64,000 bases of DNA, taken from Hyphomicrobiales bacterium 4NK60-0047b (GTDB lineage Bacteria; Pseudomonadota; Alphaproteobacteria; Rhizobiales; HXMU1428-3). Positions 1-8,001 of the stretch are shown one piece after another. The notes beneath the pieces were generated by a model. It did not search any database. It was not told where the DNA came from and was given only the letters and a program-made list of their open reading frames with translations. Where the stretch lies: assembly GCA_040367435.1 (NCBI GenBank), contig BAABWY010000006.1, positions 124,001-188,000 on the forward strand, in the 5' to 3' direction. Each line of letters begins with the position of its first letter. The stretch's first letter is position 1. The position numbers and the translations under genes are program-made.

Positions 1-1229
1 TCTTCAGCAATCACAATGCCATTATCCACTAAAAGACCAAGTGCAATAATCAAAGTCGCAAGAGACATGCGCTCAAGTTCAATGCCCATAATGCGCATCA
101 CAAGGATAGACAGAAGCATCACCAGTGGCACCATCGCTCCAACCAATAATCCTGTGCGCCACCCCAAGAATACCATCACCACAACCAAAACAATCCCAAT
201 CGTCTGATAAAGATTATTCATCACGCCGCTAACCGCAATTTCAATCTCATTAGGCTGGAAAGTGATATAACTAAGCTGATAACCGATGGGCAAGCCTTGC
301 TCTAATTGAGAGGTCTTGGCCTTCATGTCTTCGGCAAATTTAAAACTATCAAACTGATCAATCATTGAAACGGAAAGAGCGATAGCTTTCTTGCCATTAA
401 AAAATGCAGGTGATTTTGGAGGGTCAGCAAAGCCTCGTGAAATTGTCGCAATATCTTTTAGATAAGCAACTTGGCCGGTTTTATCCGGAATTTTGATTTG
501 AAGGTTTTCAAGCTGCTCTAAATTTTCAAAATTACCAGTTGGTTCCACATAAAAAGATGAGCCGTTAGCCTGTATAATACCACCAGGTAAAACAATGTTC
601 TGACGGCTAATCGCATCCGTGATATCAGATGCTTTAATACCATATTGAGCCAGACGAATATTATCAACTTCGACAAAAATGCGCTCAGGTTCCACACCAA
701 AAAGAGAAACCTTTCGCACGCCGTTGACGCGGTAAAGTTGATTGCGCAAATATTTTGCATTCGTGCGCATTTCAGCCAAAGTAAACCCCTCAGCTGTTAA
801 TGCAATGGTGGCCATGGCAACTTCACCATAATCATCATTAACAAAAGGGCCTTCAGTACCGCTTGGCAGGTCACCCTTAACATCTTCCATTTTATTTCGA
901 AGATCTTGCCAAATAGGGTCCATATCACTGTAGCGCTCATAAACAGCCGCGCGAATAATCGTCACCCCATTTTGAACAGTTGAAATAATATGCTCAACTT
1001 CCGGAATTTCACGCAGCTTTTCTTCAATCTTACGAGTGATTAAATTTTCGATCCGTGTTGGAGACATACCATTGAATTGCGCTGTTATAAGAGCAGTTCG
1101 AATGGTGATCTCAGGGTCTTCGCGAGATGGATGGGTTGTATAGCTAAAAGGTCCGGCAAATAAAATGAGGACAACAAAGAGCAAAACAAGAGTTCGATTA
1201 TTTAGAGCAAAGGCTGTTAAGTTCCGCAT
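1..1229 (-). CDS. RND efflux transporter permease, N-terminal part (cut by window start)
   Basis: Inner-membrane pump of the AcrB/HAE1 (RND) family; only about the first 410 residues are in the window and the C-terminus lies beyond base 1. The reading frame is open from an ATG at 1229 to base 1. It begins MRNLTAFALNNRTLVLLFVV, the usual first membrane helix, followed by a periplasmic porter region with the family pattern GMSPTRIENLITRKIEE. Membrane helices return near the window edge, including the conserved stretch ALGLLVDNGIVIAEE that ends at base 1. The adaptor gene is only 17 bp upstream on the same strand, so the two form an operon. The substrate cannot be told from sequence. An outer-membrane partner is not seen. 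Confidence 0.9.
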   Translation of the reverse strand, partial: MRNLTAFALNNRTLVLLFVVLILFAGPFSYTTHPSREDPEITIRTALITAQFNGMSPTRIENLITRKIEEKLREIPEVEHIISTVQNGVTIIRAAVYERYSDMDPIWQDLRNKMEDVKGDLPSGTEGPFVNDDYGEVAMATIALTAEGFTLAEMRTNAKYLRNQLYRVNGVRKVSLFGVEPERIFVEVDNIRLAQYGIKASDITDAISRQNIVLPGGIIQANGSSFYVEPTGNFENLEQLENLQIKIPDKTGQVAYLKDIATISRGFADPPKSPAFFNGKKAIALSVSMIDQFDSFKFAEDMKAKTSQLEQGLPIGYQLSYITFQPNEIEIAVSGVMNNLYQTIGIVLVVVMVFLGWRTGLLVGAMVPLVMLLSILVMRIMGIELERMSLATLIIALGLLVDNGIVIAE

Positions 1230-1246
1230 GGAAAAAAATCTTTCAG

Positions 1247-2389
1247 CTATTGAAGAAGGCGCACCGGGCGTTTGTCATAAAGAAAGGAGACACCTGCTGT
1301 TGCAATGACATCACCATTTTTAACTTGTCCTGCAATGAGGAGATCATTGTCACGTATATTGACAACTCTAACCTCACGCCGTTCAACAAATTTTTTCTCT
1401 TTATTAAAAATGAAAACATAAGCCTTTTCAGGCTCCCCGCTCGGTAAAACAGCTGTAGTGGGAACTGCAAAGGTTGGGACGCCAAGGTCTTGTTCAAATT
1501 TAAACGTCACTTCAGCGCTCATACCAGGGCGTAATTTATCAATTCTTTCACTCAGACCAATCGTGACAGGAAAAGCGTTTGCTTGCCCCGCTTGCGAGCT
1601 AATCTCTTTGACATAGCCTTTGATAGGAGCGCTAAGACCAATAGAGAGCTTCACATCGACCTCATTGCCAATCTTAACTTCATTGACCAAAGTTTCAGGC
1701 AGCGATACATCAACTTCATAATTATCTTCGGTATGAAGAGTGACAATTTCTTTGCCAGCGGTCACCTCTTCAAAAACTTCAACTGATTTTTCAGAAATGG
1801 CGCCATCAAACGGCGCCAAAAGAGAGGTCTTCGCAAGATCTCTTTTGGCAATTTTCAAGGCACTATCTTGAATAGAGACTTCACTGCGAGCGCTCTCGAG
1901 CGTTGCAAGCGAGCTATCAAATTCAGTCTTTGTAGTGAACTTCTTTTGATAAAGTTTACGTTGCTGTTCAAACTTTTTCTCAGCATCCGCAAGGCGCGCC
2001 AACGCACTTTTCAAATTACCTTCAGCACTTTGCACCTTGAGGCTATAAGTTTGCGGGTCAATCTCGGCAAGCACATCGCCTTTTTTAACGCGATCACCAA
2101 CAGCGACATTCAATTTTAAAATTTGCCCTGAAATTTCAAAAGCCACTTTTGTGCTCACAGTCGGAGAAATCACACCAGCAATCAAACGAGCTTGATTAAC
2201 AACCTTCGGTTTTAAGGTCATATGTTTAATTGAGCGAATAACTTCGGCTTTTTCAGTTGGCTCTGGCTCAGAACAGCCAGACAATAGAAAAGAAAATAAA
2301 AGGAGCGTGAAAAAGCGAGTTGTAAAAAAGCGAAGAGTAGAAAAGAAAAGAGTGTGGCCAAACAAATCACCAAGGATTAGACGTCTCAT
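1247..2389 (-). CDS. RND efflux periplasmic adaptor (membrane fusion) lipoprotein
   Basis: 380-residue HlyD/AcrA-type adaptor that would link the downstream RND pump to an outer-membrane channel. The N-terminus has a hydrophobic stretch ending in LLLFSFLLSGCSEPEP, a lipoprotein signal with Cys after LSG. Next come a biotinyl/lipoyl-like half (GQILKLNVAVGDRVKKGDVL), an alpha-hairpin coiled coil at about residues 110-170, the second lipoyl half (APFDGAISE) and beta-barrel/membrane-proximal domains. The start is supported by a GGGGG stretch just upstream. It is the first gene of the operon. A perfect 19-bp inverted repeat at 2426-2444 lies upstream and may be its operator. Confidence 0.93.
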   Translation of the reverse strand: MRRLILGDLFGHTLFFSTLRFFTTRFFTLLLFSFLLSGCSEPEPTEKAEVIRSIKHMTLKPKVVNQARLIAGVISPTVSTKVAFEISGQILKLNVAVGDRVKKGDVLAEIDPQTYSLKVQSAEGNLKSALARLADAEKKFEQQRKLYQKKFTTKTEFDSSLATLESARSEVSIQDSALKIAKRDLAKTSLLAPFDGAISEKSVEVFEEVTAGKEIVTLHTEDNYEVDVSLPETLVNEVKIGNEVDVKLSIGLSAPIKGYVKEISSQAGQANAFPVTIGLSERIDKLRPGMSAEVTFKFEQDLGVPTFAVPTTAVLPSGEPEKAYVFIFNKEKKFVERREVRVVNIRDNDLLIAGQVKNGDVIATAGVSFLYDKRPVRLLQ

Positions 2390-2425
2390 AGTACCCCCAT
2401 CATGTCTCTAAATGAATAGAGCGAA

Positions 2426-2444
2426 ATATATCTAATAGATATAT
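2426..2444. promoter_or_regulatory. Perfect 19-bp inverted repeat upstream of the RND operon, possible operator
   Basis: The sequence ATATATCTA-A-TAGATATAT has perfect 9-bp arms around one central base. It lies 37-55 bp upstream of the adaptor start codon, where a repressor site would be expected. RND operons are often controlled by TetR-type repressors that bind such palindromes, but no repressor gene is visible next to it. The role is inferred from position and symmetry only. Confidence 0.4.
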
Positions 2445-2499
2445 ACATTTCCCTCAACCGGGTAAAGGAAATAGCTTAGAAGCATACGCGAAAATAAAA

Positions 2500-2528
2500 A
2501 AAGGAGGATGGTAAAACCATCCCCCTTT
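2500..2528 (-). terminator. Rho-independent terminator of the caspase-like gene
   Basis: Twelve-base arms (2500-2511 and 2517-2528) pair with one mismatch around a 5-base loop. On the minus strand the hairpin is followed by a run rich in T (complement of AAAATAAAA). It lies 37 bp past the stop codon of the caspase-like gene. Confidence 0.8.
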
Positions 2529-2564
2529 AAATCTAAAATGTCGGTGTCGAATAATTATGAAGGC

Positions 2565-4439
2565 CTATTGCCCAGCTACACTACGAACGGCATTGTAAGT
2601 ACCAGACCCAAACTTACCATCAAGCGGCCCATTATAATAACCGGCATTCGCCATCAAACGTTGCAGTTCTCTTCTAAATGTGAGTGACCACCCAGCCGAG
2701 TTTGTCGTCATTTCTTTAACCGCAAACTGATGCTTTCCTTGAAGTGCTTTAAACACCCATGAGGCTGCCTTTTTATCATTCTTCTTCACACCCTTACCAA
2801 GCAGTCTCATATAGCCAAGCATGTAATTTGAATTCGCAAACCCCTGATCAGCGGCGGCTTTATAAAGTGACCAGGCGGTGCGCTCACTTTTCTTAACACC
2901 GCGCCCATAAAGGTACATGTAGGCTAAATTATTTTTCGCGCGCGCAACGCCACCGTCCGCTCCTTTACGATACCATTTAATCGCCTCTTTGAAATTAACT
3001 GGAATGCCGCGCCCAGTTTCATTCATATAACCAAAGTTGGTCATACCATTATAATTTCCAGCCAAAGCTGACTTTTTGTACCACTTGGCGGCTTCTTTTA
3101 AATCACGAGTTATGCCTTTGCCATTTTCATACATATAGCCAAGGTTAGTCATGCCCTGTGCTTCACCAAGTTCAGCAGCGCGCTTGTACATTTGAGCCGC
3201 TTTCGACACATCCTTGACGATGCCAAAACCGTTTTCAAGAGAATAGCCTAAATTCACCATGGCACTTTTATGCCCCAAAGATACTGCCTGTTTATAAAGG
3301 CGAACGGCTTTATAGTGATCTTTCGTTTCTCCATTGCGGCCATTAAAAATGTTCCACGCCCGTGTGAAGATAGCTTGTGCATTTTTAGAAACTTTTTTCG
3401 GCGTCTTCACAATCGGTGGCAATAGCGCTAGCGGTTTGTTGGGTTGCTTCACTTTAAGCTCATCCAATCGTGCTTTCGCTAAAGTTGAGTAAATTCCGCT
3501 TTTACATTCAGCCAAAAACGCTTCAACTTGAGCATAAGTCGCAGAAGTTGCAATTTGTGGCCAAACCCCACAAGTGCCGCCACCTTGAATGTTAACCGCA
3601 GGTTGTTTCGTGATCACTTTTTGTGGTGTTGAAAGGTCAACAACGCCAACAGCAGGCGGTGTGAAATAGAAGTCACCAAGCACTTCATCATAATAGGCCG
3701 GGCGCTGTTCGTGGCTCACGGTTGAAGCAAGCTTCATAACCTTGCGTCGTACTTGCCGCGCTGTATCAGAAAGTTTTAACCCAGGCTTTGAAAGCAAGGG
3801 CACTAACGTGCGTGTAAAAACAGAATTTGGATGTGGGTCACTATCGCTCAGACGATCAAGCGCAGATTGTCCAAACCCGGCAGAGTAAAGAATAAATGTG
3901 CCCTCAGGTGGTGCTTCCATCGTTCCAAGGCCGCGCGTGCGTCCTAAGCTGCGTGTGCCAGATTTTTGAAACGGATTGTTCCGGCAAGCATCTAAAATCA
4001 GCATGGTCATGCGTACCTTACGGCGGCCAATTTCATTGAGAACATGATTGACGCCAATTGCTTCACTTTTCACGAAAGATTCTTGGCCAGGTTCAGCATT
4101 AGGAATATCTGTTGGAAGGAGGTAATTTTGCCCCCGTATTTCAACACCGTGCCCGGCGAAGAAGAAAAGGGCCTCATCTCCAGCCTGCAGCGAAGAGAGA
4201 AATTTCTGTAATTGTTGATTAAAGCCGCGACGGTTCAAGTCTTTATGTAAATGAACCTTAAACCCAAGTGCTGTGAGCCTCTTTGATATACTATCAGCAT
4301 CATTTTTCGCTTTGGCAAGCTTGGGAACATTAACATAACTGTCATTGCCAACAACCAATGCCACTCTTTTCGCATAACCTGATGTAGAAAAAGATAGGTG
4401 CAAAACTACAGACAATATCAAAAAAGCCAGACCGCGCAT
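2565..4439 (-). CDS. Secreted caspase-like (peptidase C14) protein with Sel1 repeats
   Basis: 624 residues. An N-terminal signal peptide (MRGLAFLILSVVLHLSFS...YAK) is followed by a caspase-like domain at about 24-260. Its catalytic His lies in FFFAGHGVEIRGQNYLLP and its Cys in LILDACRNNPF, so both catalytic residues are present. A linker with several Cys follows, then five or six Sel1-like (TPR-type) repeats at about 365-570 of the form GxGxxxxxxxAxxWYxKAAxxG. The C-terminus (LMANAGYYNGPLDGKFGSGTYNAV) resembles a peptidoglycan-binding domain. Such architectures are common in alphaproteobacteria and their substrates are mostly unknown. It is transcribed alone, with its own terminator. Confidence 0.88.
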   Translation of the reverse strand: MRGLAFLILSVVLHLSFSTSGYAKRVALVVGNDSYVNVPKLAKAKNDADSISKRLTALGFKVHLHKDLNRRGFNQQLQKFLSSLQAGDEALFFFAGHGVEIRGQNYLLPTDIPNAEPGQESFVKSEAIGVNHVLNEIGRRKVRMTMLILDACRNNPFQKSGTRSLGRTRGLGTMEAPPEGTFILYSAGFGQSALDRLSDSDPHPNSVFTRTLVPLLSKPGLKLSDTARQVRRKVMKLASTVSHEQRPAYYDEVLGDFYFTPPAVGVVDLSTPQKVITKQPAVNIQGGGTCGVWPQIATSATYAQVEAFLAECKSGIYSTLAKARLDELKVKQPNKPLALLPPIVKTPKKVSKNAQAIFTRAWNIFNGRNGETKDHYKAVRLYKQAVSLGHKSAMVNLGYSLENGFGIVKDVSKAAQMYKRAAELGEAQGMTNLGYMYENGKGITRDLKEAAKWYKKSALAGNYNGMTNFGYMNETGRGIPVNFKEAIKWYRKGADGGVARAKNNLAYMYLYGRGVKKSERTAWSLYKAAADQGFANSNYMLGYMRLLGKGVKKNDKKAASWVFKALQGKHQFAVKEMTTNSAGWSLTFRRELQRLMANAGYYNGPLDGKFGSGTYNAVRSVAGQ

Positions 4440-4642
4440 TTTAAAAGTCCTCCAAACAACGTGAGAATTTCATAATTTAAGCCAAAGTATAAAATAACTG
4501 TGATGAAATTTCCATATCAAGGAAGATTAAATTATTGCAATGTTGCAAAGAAATAGCTCTATTGATTGAAAGAAATTGTTTTTTAAGTTCGTGACAAATA
4601 TCTTAATAAAGTTTGTCGAAAATGGATGGTTAGTAACTGAAT

Positions 4643-5557
4643 ATGAAGAATAAATTGACATTGTTGCTTAGCGTTTTAACGGTTTTTTTGGCTCATTCAG
4701 CCCCTCTCAAAGCTGAAAAGCTCCTAGAAAAAGTCGAAAGCCCCTACAACACTATCTATATTTACAAGCAGACCCCATACATCACACTTGCCTTTGGTCA
4801 CAAAAGCCGCCGCTATGTTGAAAGCCGCCGAAATCCTAACGATTTAACAGAGCTCCCTGTTGAATATACCAAAAGCTTCACCATCGGCATGGCCTATCCG
4901 AAAAACTTGAATTCCTTTCTCATGATTGGCATGGGCGGCGGTTCAACCAGTTGGTATCTGCATAAGTCATTACCAAAAGCCAAAGTTGTTGCTGTTGAGC
5001 TCGACCCGGAAATTGTTCGTTTATCTCGAAAATATTACGGCTTTAAGCAAAATGGCAAACAAAGCGAAAACTTCACCATCTCTGAACTAGATGGCCGCAT
5101 GCACATTCTGCGCAAAAAACAAAAGCATGATATTATCTTCGTTGATGCCTATAGAGGCCAGTTTGTTCCCTTCCACCTCATGACGAGAGAATTTTTTACC
5201 CTTGCCAAAAAACGTCTTAGCCAAGGTGGTGTCATGGTGCAAAACATCGAACCTTCAACCATGCTATACGATAGCGCCATCGCAACGATCTCTTCGGTTT
5301 TTGATCATGTGGATGTGTATAGAGGCGGCGGCAATATTGTGGCCATAGCCTATGATGGTGAGAAAAAATCAATTGAGAGCTTAATTGACAAAGCAACTGA
5401 ATTACAAGAAACACATAAGTTTCGCTATGCCCTGCCAGCTCTCATCCAGAAACGCGCCATGCTGTTAGACTACAACGCGAAAACCAAAGCGCTCACCGAT
5501 GATTTCGCGCCAGTGAATATGCTGAAGACTATAAAAACGCACAATAAAAAACAATAA
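4643..5557 (+). CDS. Exported spermidine-synthase-like protein
   Basis: 304 residues with a signal peptide (MKNKLTLLLSVLTVFLAHSAPLKA). The rest matches the spermidine/spermine synthase Rossmann fold. MIGMGGGSTSWYL is the nucleotide (SAM-type) loop, VVAVELDPEIVRLSRKYYG the acidic strand 2, and IIFVDAYRGQFVPFHLMTREF corresponds to the Asp-containing catalytic segment. Soluble polyamine synthases are cytoplasmic, so export is odd. It resembles the C-terminal half of fused MFS/spermidine-synthase proteins. The following gene, 20 bp away, encodes the matching membrane half, so the two probably work together at the inner membrane. True aminopropyl transferase activity is not shown. Confidence 0.8.
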   Translation: MKNKLTLLLSVLTVFLAHSAPLKAEKLLEKVESPYNTIYIYKQTPYITLAFGHKSRRYVESRRNPNDLTELPVEYTKSFTIGMAYPKNLNSFLMIGMGGGSTSWYLHKSLPKAKVVAVELDPEIVRLSRKYYGFKQNGKQSENFTISELDGRMHILRKKQKHDIIFVDAYRGQFVPFHLMTREFFTLAKKRLSQGGVMVQNIEPSTMLYDSAIATISSVFDHVDVYRGGGNIVAIAYDGEKKSIESLIDKATELQETHKFRYALPALIQKRAMLLDYNAKTKALTDDFAPVNMLKTIKTHNKKQ

Positions 5558-5577
5558 ATAAATATCAGGATCGCCAA

Positions 5578-6474
5578 ATGCCGAATACAAAAACAAATAA
5601 CAATTCGCTGAGCTATATAATGATGCTCCTAGCCGCATTTATCGTCGGCGGTGTTATCATGTCTCTTGAAATGCTGGCCTCACGTTATTTAAATCCCTAT
5701 TTCGGCGGAACGATCTTCACCTGGGCGGCGTTAATCTCAGTTGTGTTGCTTGCTATGATGGGAGGCTATTTCCTTGGCGGCTATAGTGCAGATAAGAAAA
5801 AATCCGGCTGGTTGCTAGAAGTGATGATTTTCATCTCCGCTCTTTATATGATTGCCTTGCCGCAATTTATTGACCCAATGATGGAAATCGTAATCACAGC
5901 TATTGAAGATGTAAAACTAGGCGCTCTTGTCGGCGCCCTTGTTGTCACCGGCTTACCCGTTGCCTGCCTCTCTACTTATTCTCCGGTTGCCATTCGGCGA
6001 ACATTAAATAATGTCGAACATGCAGGGCGAACATCAGGCACCATCTTCGCTATCTCAACGGCCGGCAACATCTTCGGCACGCTGGTTACGTCCTTTTATC
6101 TCATCCCCAATTTTGGTACTCGGAGCTTGACGCAATCATTGTCAGTATTTCTGGCCTTAGCATTAGCAATCGTAATATTTGCCCGCCCAAAATCAGAGAC
6201 CCAAAAACCTGCAACTCAATTCAACACGCTGTTGCCAATATTAATGATTTTCGCAGGCCTAATGAGCCTTTCGTTCTTGGGAGCAAATGAGCTTCACGCG
6301 AAAGAAGGCCAGATAAAAGAGGGGCAAGCAAAAGAGGGGAACAGAACGGTCATTGAAAAACAAGCCGCTTACCCCGAAGGCCCGGTTTTCATCAGCGGAG
6401 ATCTCTATTACACAGAAATGACTCGCAATAGAGTGATGAAAGTGACAGCCGAAGCGTTTAAAAAAAAACATTAA
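5578..6474 (+). CDS. Membrane protein (MFS/spermidine-synthase membrane half) running into a frameshifted SMP-30 domain
   Basis: As read, 298 residues. The first 225 or so hold about seven membrane helices with the pattern MSLEMLASRYLNPYFGGT and GGYFLGGYSADKK, typical of the membrane half of fused MFS/spermidine-synthase proteins. The tail begins an SMP-30/gluconolactonase-like propeller (YPEGPVFISGDLYYTEMTRN), but the frame closes five codons after a run of nine A (6460-6468). The propeller continues without a stop in the -1 frame up to 7196. A one-base slip in the A-run would give one protein of about 537 residues. The upstream sequence AGGAT supports the start. It lies 20 bp after the exported synthase-like gene. 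Confidence 0.75.
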   Translation: MPNTKTNNNSLSYIMMLLAAFIVGGVIMSLEMLASRYLNPYFGGTIFTWAALISVVLLAMMGGYFLGGYSADKKKSGWLLEVMIFISALYMIALPQFIDPMMEIVITAIEDVKLGALVGALVVTGLPVACLSTYSPVAIRRTLNNVEHAGRTSGTIFAISTAGNIFGTLVTSFYLIPNFGTRSLTQSLSVFLALALAIVIFARPKSETQKPATQFNTLLPILMIFAGLMSLSFLGANELHAKEGQIKEGQAKEGNRTVIEKQAAYPEGPVFISGDLYYTEMTRNRVMKVTAEAFKKKH

Positions 6475-7196
6475 AAACTGAAATCCACTTTTATAAAAAG
6501 GGGTGCGGTCCAACATCCCTCGCACGCTACCAAACAAACAAAATCGTCATACTCTGCCATTTAAGTGATGAACTGATCATCACGGACAAAAAAGGCAAAA
6601 CTCTCCGTACCATAAAAAAGAGCAAAGAAGGCATTGCGATCTTCCACCCCAACGACTGCATAAGTGACGGGCAGGGTGGTGTATACCTGACTGCCCCCGG
6701 GCATTTCGACAAAAAGCTCCAACCCATGGGGCTGATCTTTTATCTAAGCAAAGAAGGCATCGTTACAAAAATCGCTGAGAAACTCATCTACCCCAACGGC
6801 ATCGCACTTTATAAAAAAGAACTTTATGTCTCTGAACACCTGGCCAAAAGAGTGATCAAATATCCGCTTCTGGGAAGAGGAAAAATTGGCAAGAAAAAAC
6901 TCCTCACGGACTTTAAAAATGCTTCTTCTTTTAGAAACAGAGATCCAGAATATACAGGCCCCGACGGCATAGAAATCTCAAAAAACGGGACCATCTACAT
7001 CGCCGAATACGCCAGAGGCCGCATCTATATATATGGCACAGATGGAACCTACAAAAAAAGCCTCCACACGGGCCTCCCCTACGTCACCAACATGGCCCTG
7101 GATAAAAATGAAACAAGCCTGGTAATAACAGGGTCGAAAAGCCTCGATAGTTTTTTGCAGTTCGGTGAAGTTTATCTAATGAGCATTGGAAAATGA
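6465..7196 (+). CDS. SMP-30/gluconolactonase-like propeller, continuation in the -1 frame
   Basis: This segment continues the domain that starts at the end of the previous gene. From 6465 the frame is open through LKTEIHFYKKG, HPNDCISDGQGGVYLTAPG, YPNGIALYKKELYVSE, GPDGIEISKNGTIYIAEYARG and ends at a TGA at 7194. These are typical SMP-30/strictosidine-synthase blades (PNDC, PNG, PDG motifs). The first ATG in the frame is at 6726, in mid-domain, with no good ribosome site, so independent translation would give a broken propeller. It is best read as the second half of a slippage fusion, a recent frameshift mutation, or a homopolymer sequencing error. Confidence 0.7.
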   Translation, partial: KTLKTEIHFYKKGCGPTSLARYQTNKIVILCHLSDELIITDKKGKTLRTIKKSKEGIAIFHPNDCISDGQGGVYLTAPGHFDKKLQPMGLIFYLSKEGIVTKIAEKLIYPNGIALYKKELYVSEHLAKRVIKYPLLGRGKIGKKKLLTDFKNASSFRNRDPEYTGPDGIEISKNGTIYIAEYARGRIYIYGTDGTYKKSLHTGLPYVTNMALDKNETSLVITGSKSLDSFLQFGEVYLMSIGK

Positions 7197-7199
7197 AAA

Positions 7200-7988
7200 A
7201 TGAGAAAAGACAACCTATCAATTCAAGGTTCTATTCTAACCTGGTTAGGAATTTCTGGTGGAATAATCACCATGTTTTCCAATTTCCAAACACTTATTAA
7301 TTTAGCTGACTGGGCTAGAGTTATTAGCACTAAGTGGGCTAGTTTCATAAATTGTCTATGGAGCCATTTTTTTCATTTTTTCAAAATTGAGATCCATGTA
7401 ACAGCTCAATTTCAAATCACAATGGCTCTTGCAATGGTTTCTATGGCGATTGGAGCATATTTGACAAATTCTGTAAGTTCATCAGTGAAAGAAGAGTGGT
7501 CACTAAGAGCATCGAATGTTTTTAGAAAAAATATTCTTCTAGCTGTTTTATTATTTTGCCTAGCAATTTTCTTAGGAAATAATGTAATCAGTTTTGTAAA
7601 TTGGTCAGAGCATCCAGCCATTTACTTTTCTATATTCGTTTATGTCTTTTATGTAGTGTATGGTTTGTCAATATTTGTTGGAGTTAGTCATTGGCCGCTA
7701 AGAGCGGGAATAACTGCAACGTTTTCTGCTATCTTCTTTTCAGTAGTTTTTCAAAAAGCAGCTGAGACTTTACCAAGTTTTGAAAAAGGACATGACCTAA
7801 ATTCAGTTTTAATTGGTGCCGGTTTTTCAATACTAGCAGCGATATTGACATTATTAATTGCGCCACCTATCCAGTTTGCAAAAAGGCTAATTTTTCTTTT
7901 ATTGGGGATTTTTATCCTGCTAGGAATGAATGAGCTGTCCAAATTTGAAATAGATCTAACTCCTAACACTAATGATGTTAGGAGTTAG
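7200..7988 (+). CDS. Multi-pass membrane protein of unknown function
   Basis: 262 residues with about seven hydrophobic segments (for example NILLAVLLFCLAIFLGNNVI and LIFLLLGIFILLGMNEL). I do not recognise a family. The start follows the SMP-30 stop by 3 bp, which suggests co-transcription. Its base use is clearly more AT-rich than its neighbours and it contains many TTA/ATA/ATT codons, which may mean later acquisition. Its last codons and stop lie inside a perfect hairpin (7952-7992) that separates it from the convergent clpB gene. Confidence 0.65.
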   Translation: MRKDNLSIQGSILTWLGISGGIITMFSNFQTLINLADWARVISTKWASFINCLWSHFFHFFKIEIHVTAQFQITMALAMVSMAIGAYLTNSVSSSVKEEWSLRASNVFRKNILLAVLLFCLAIFLGNNVISFVNWSEHPAIYFSIFVYVFYVVYGLSIFVGVSHWPLRAGITATFSAIFFSVVFQKAAETLPSFEKGHDLNSVLIGAGFSILAAILTLLIAPPIQFAKRLIFLLLGIFILLGMNELSKFEIDLTPNTNDVRS

Positions 7989-7992
7989 ATCT
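7952..7992. terminator. Perfect 17-bp hairpin between convergent genes, overlapping a stop codon
   Basis: Arms 7952-7968 and 7976-7992 are perfect inverted repeats around a 7-base loop. The right arm contains the TAG stop of the plus-strand membrane gene, so the last 11 or so amino acids are encoded by the hairpin. clpB ends 10 bp further on from the other side. Neither strand has a clean T-run, but position and strength fit a bidirectional terminator. Confidence 0.6.
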
Positions 7993-8001
7993 TTGGCAAA
8001 A

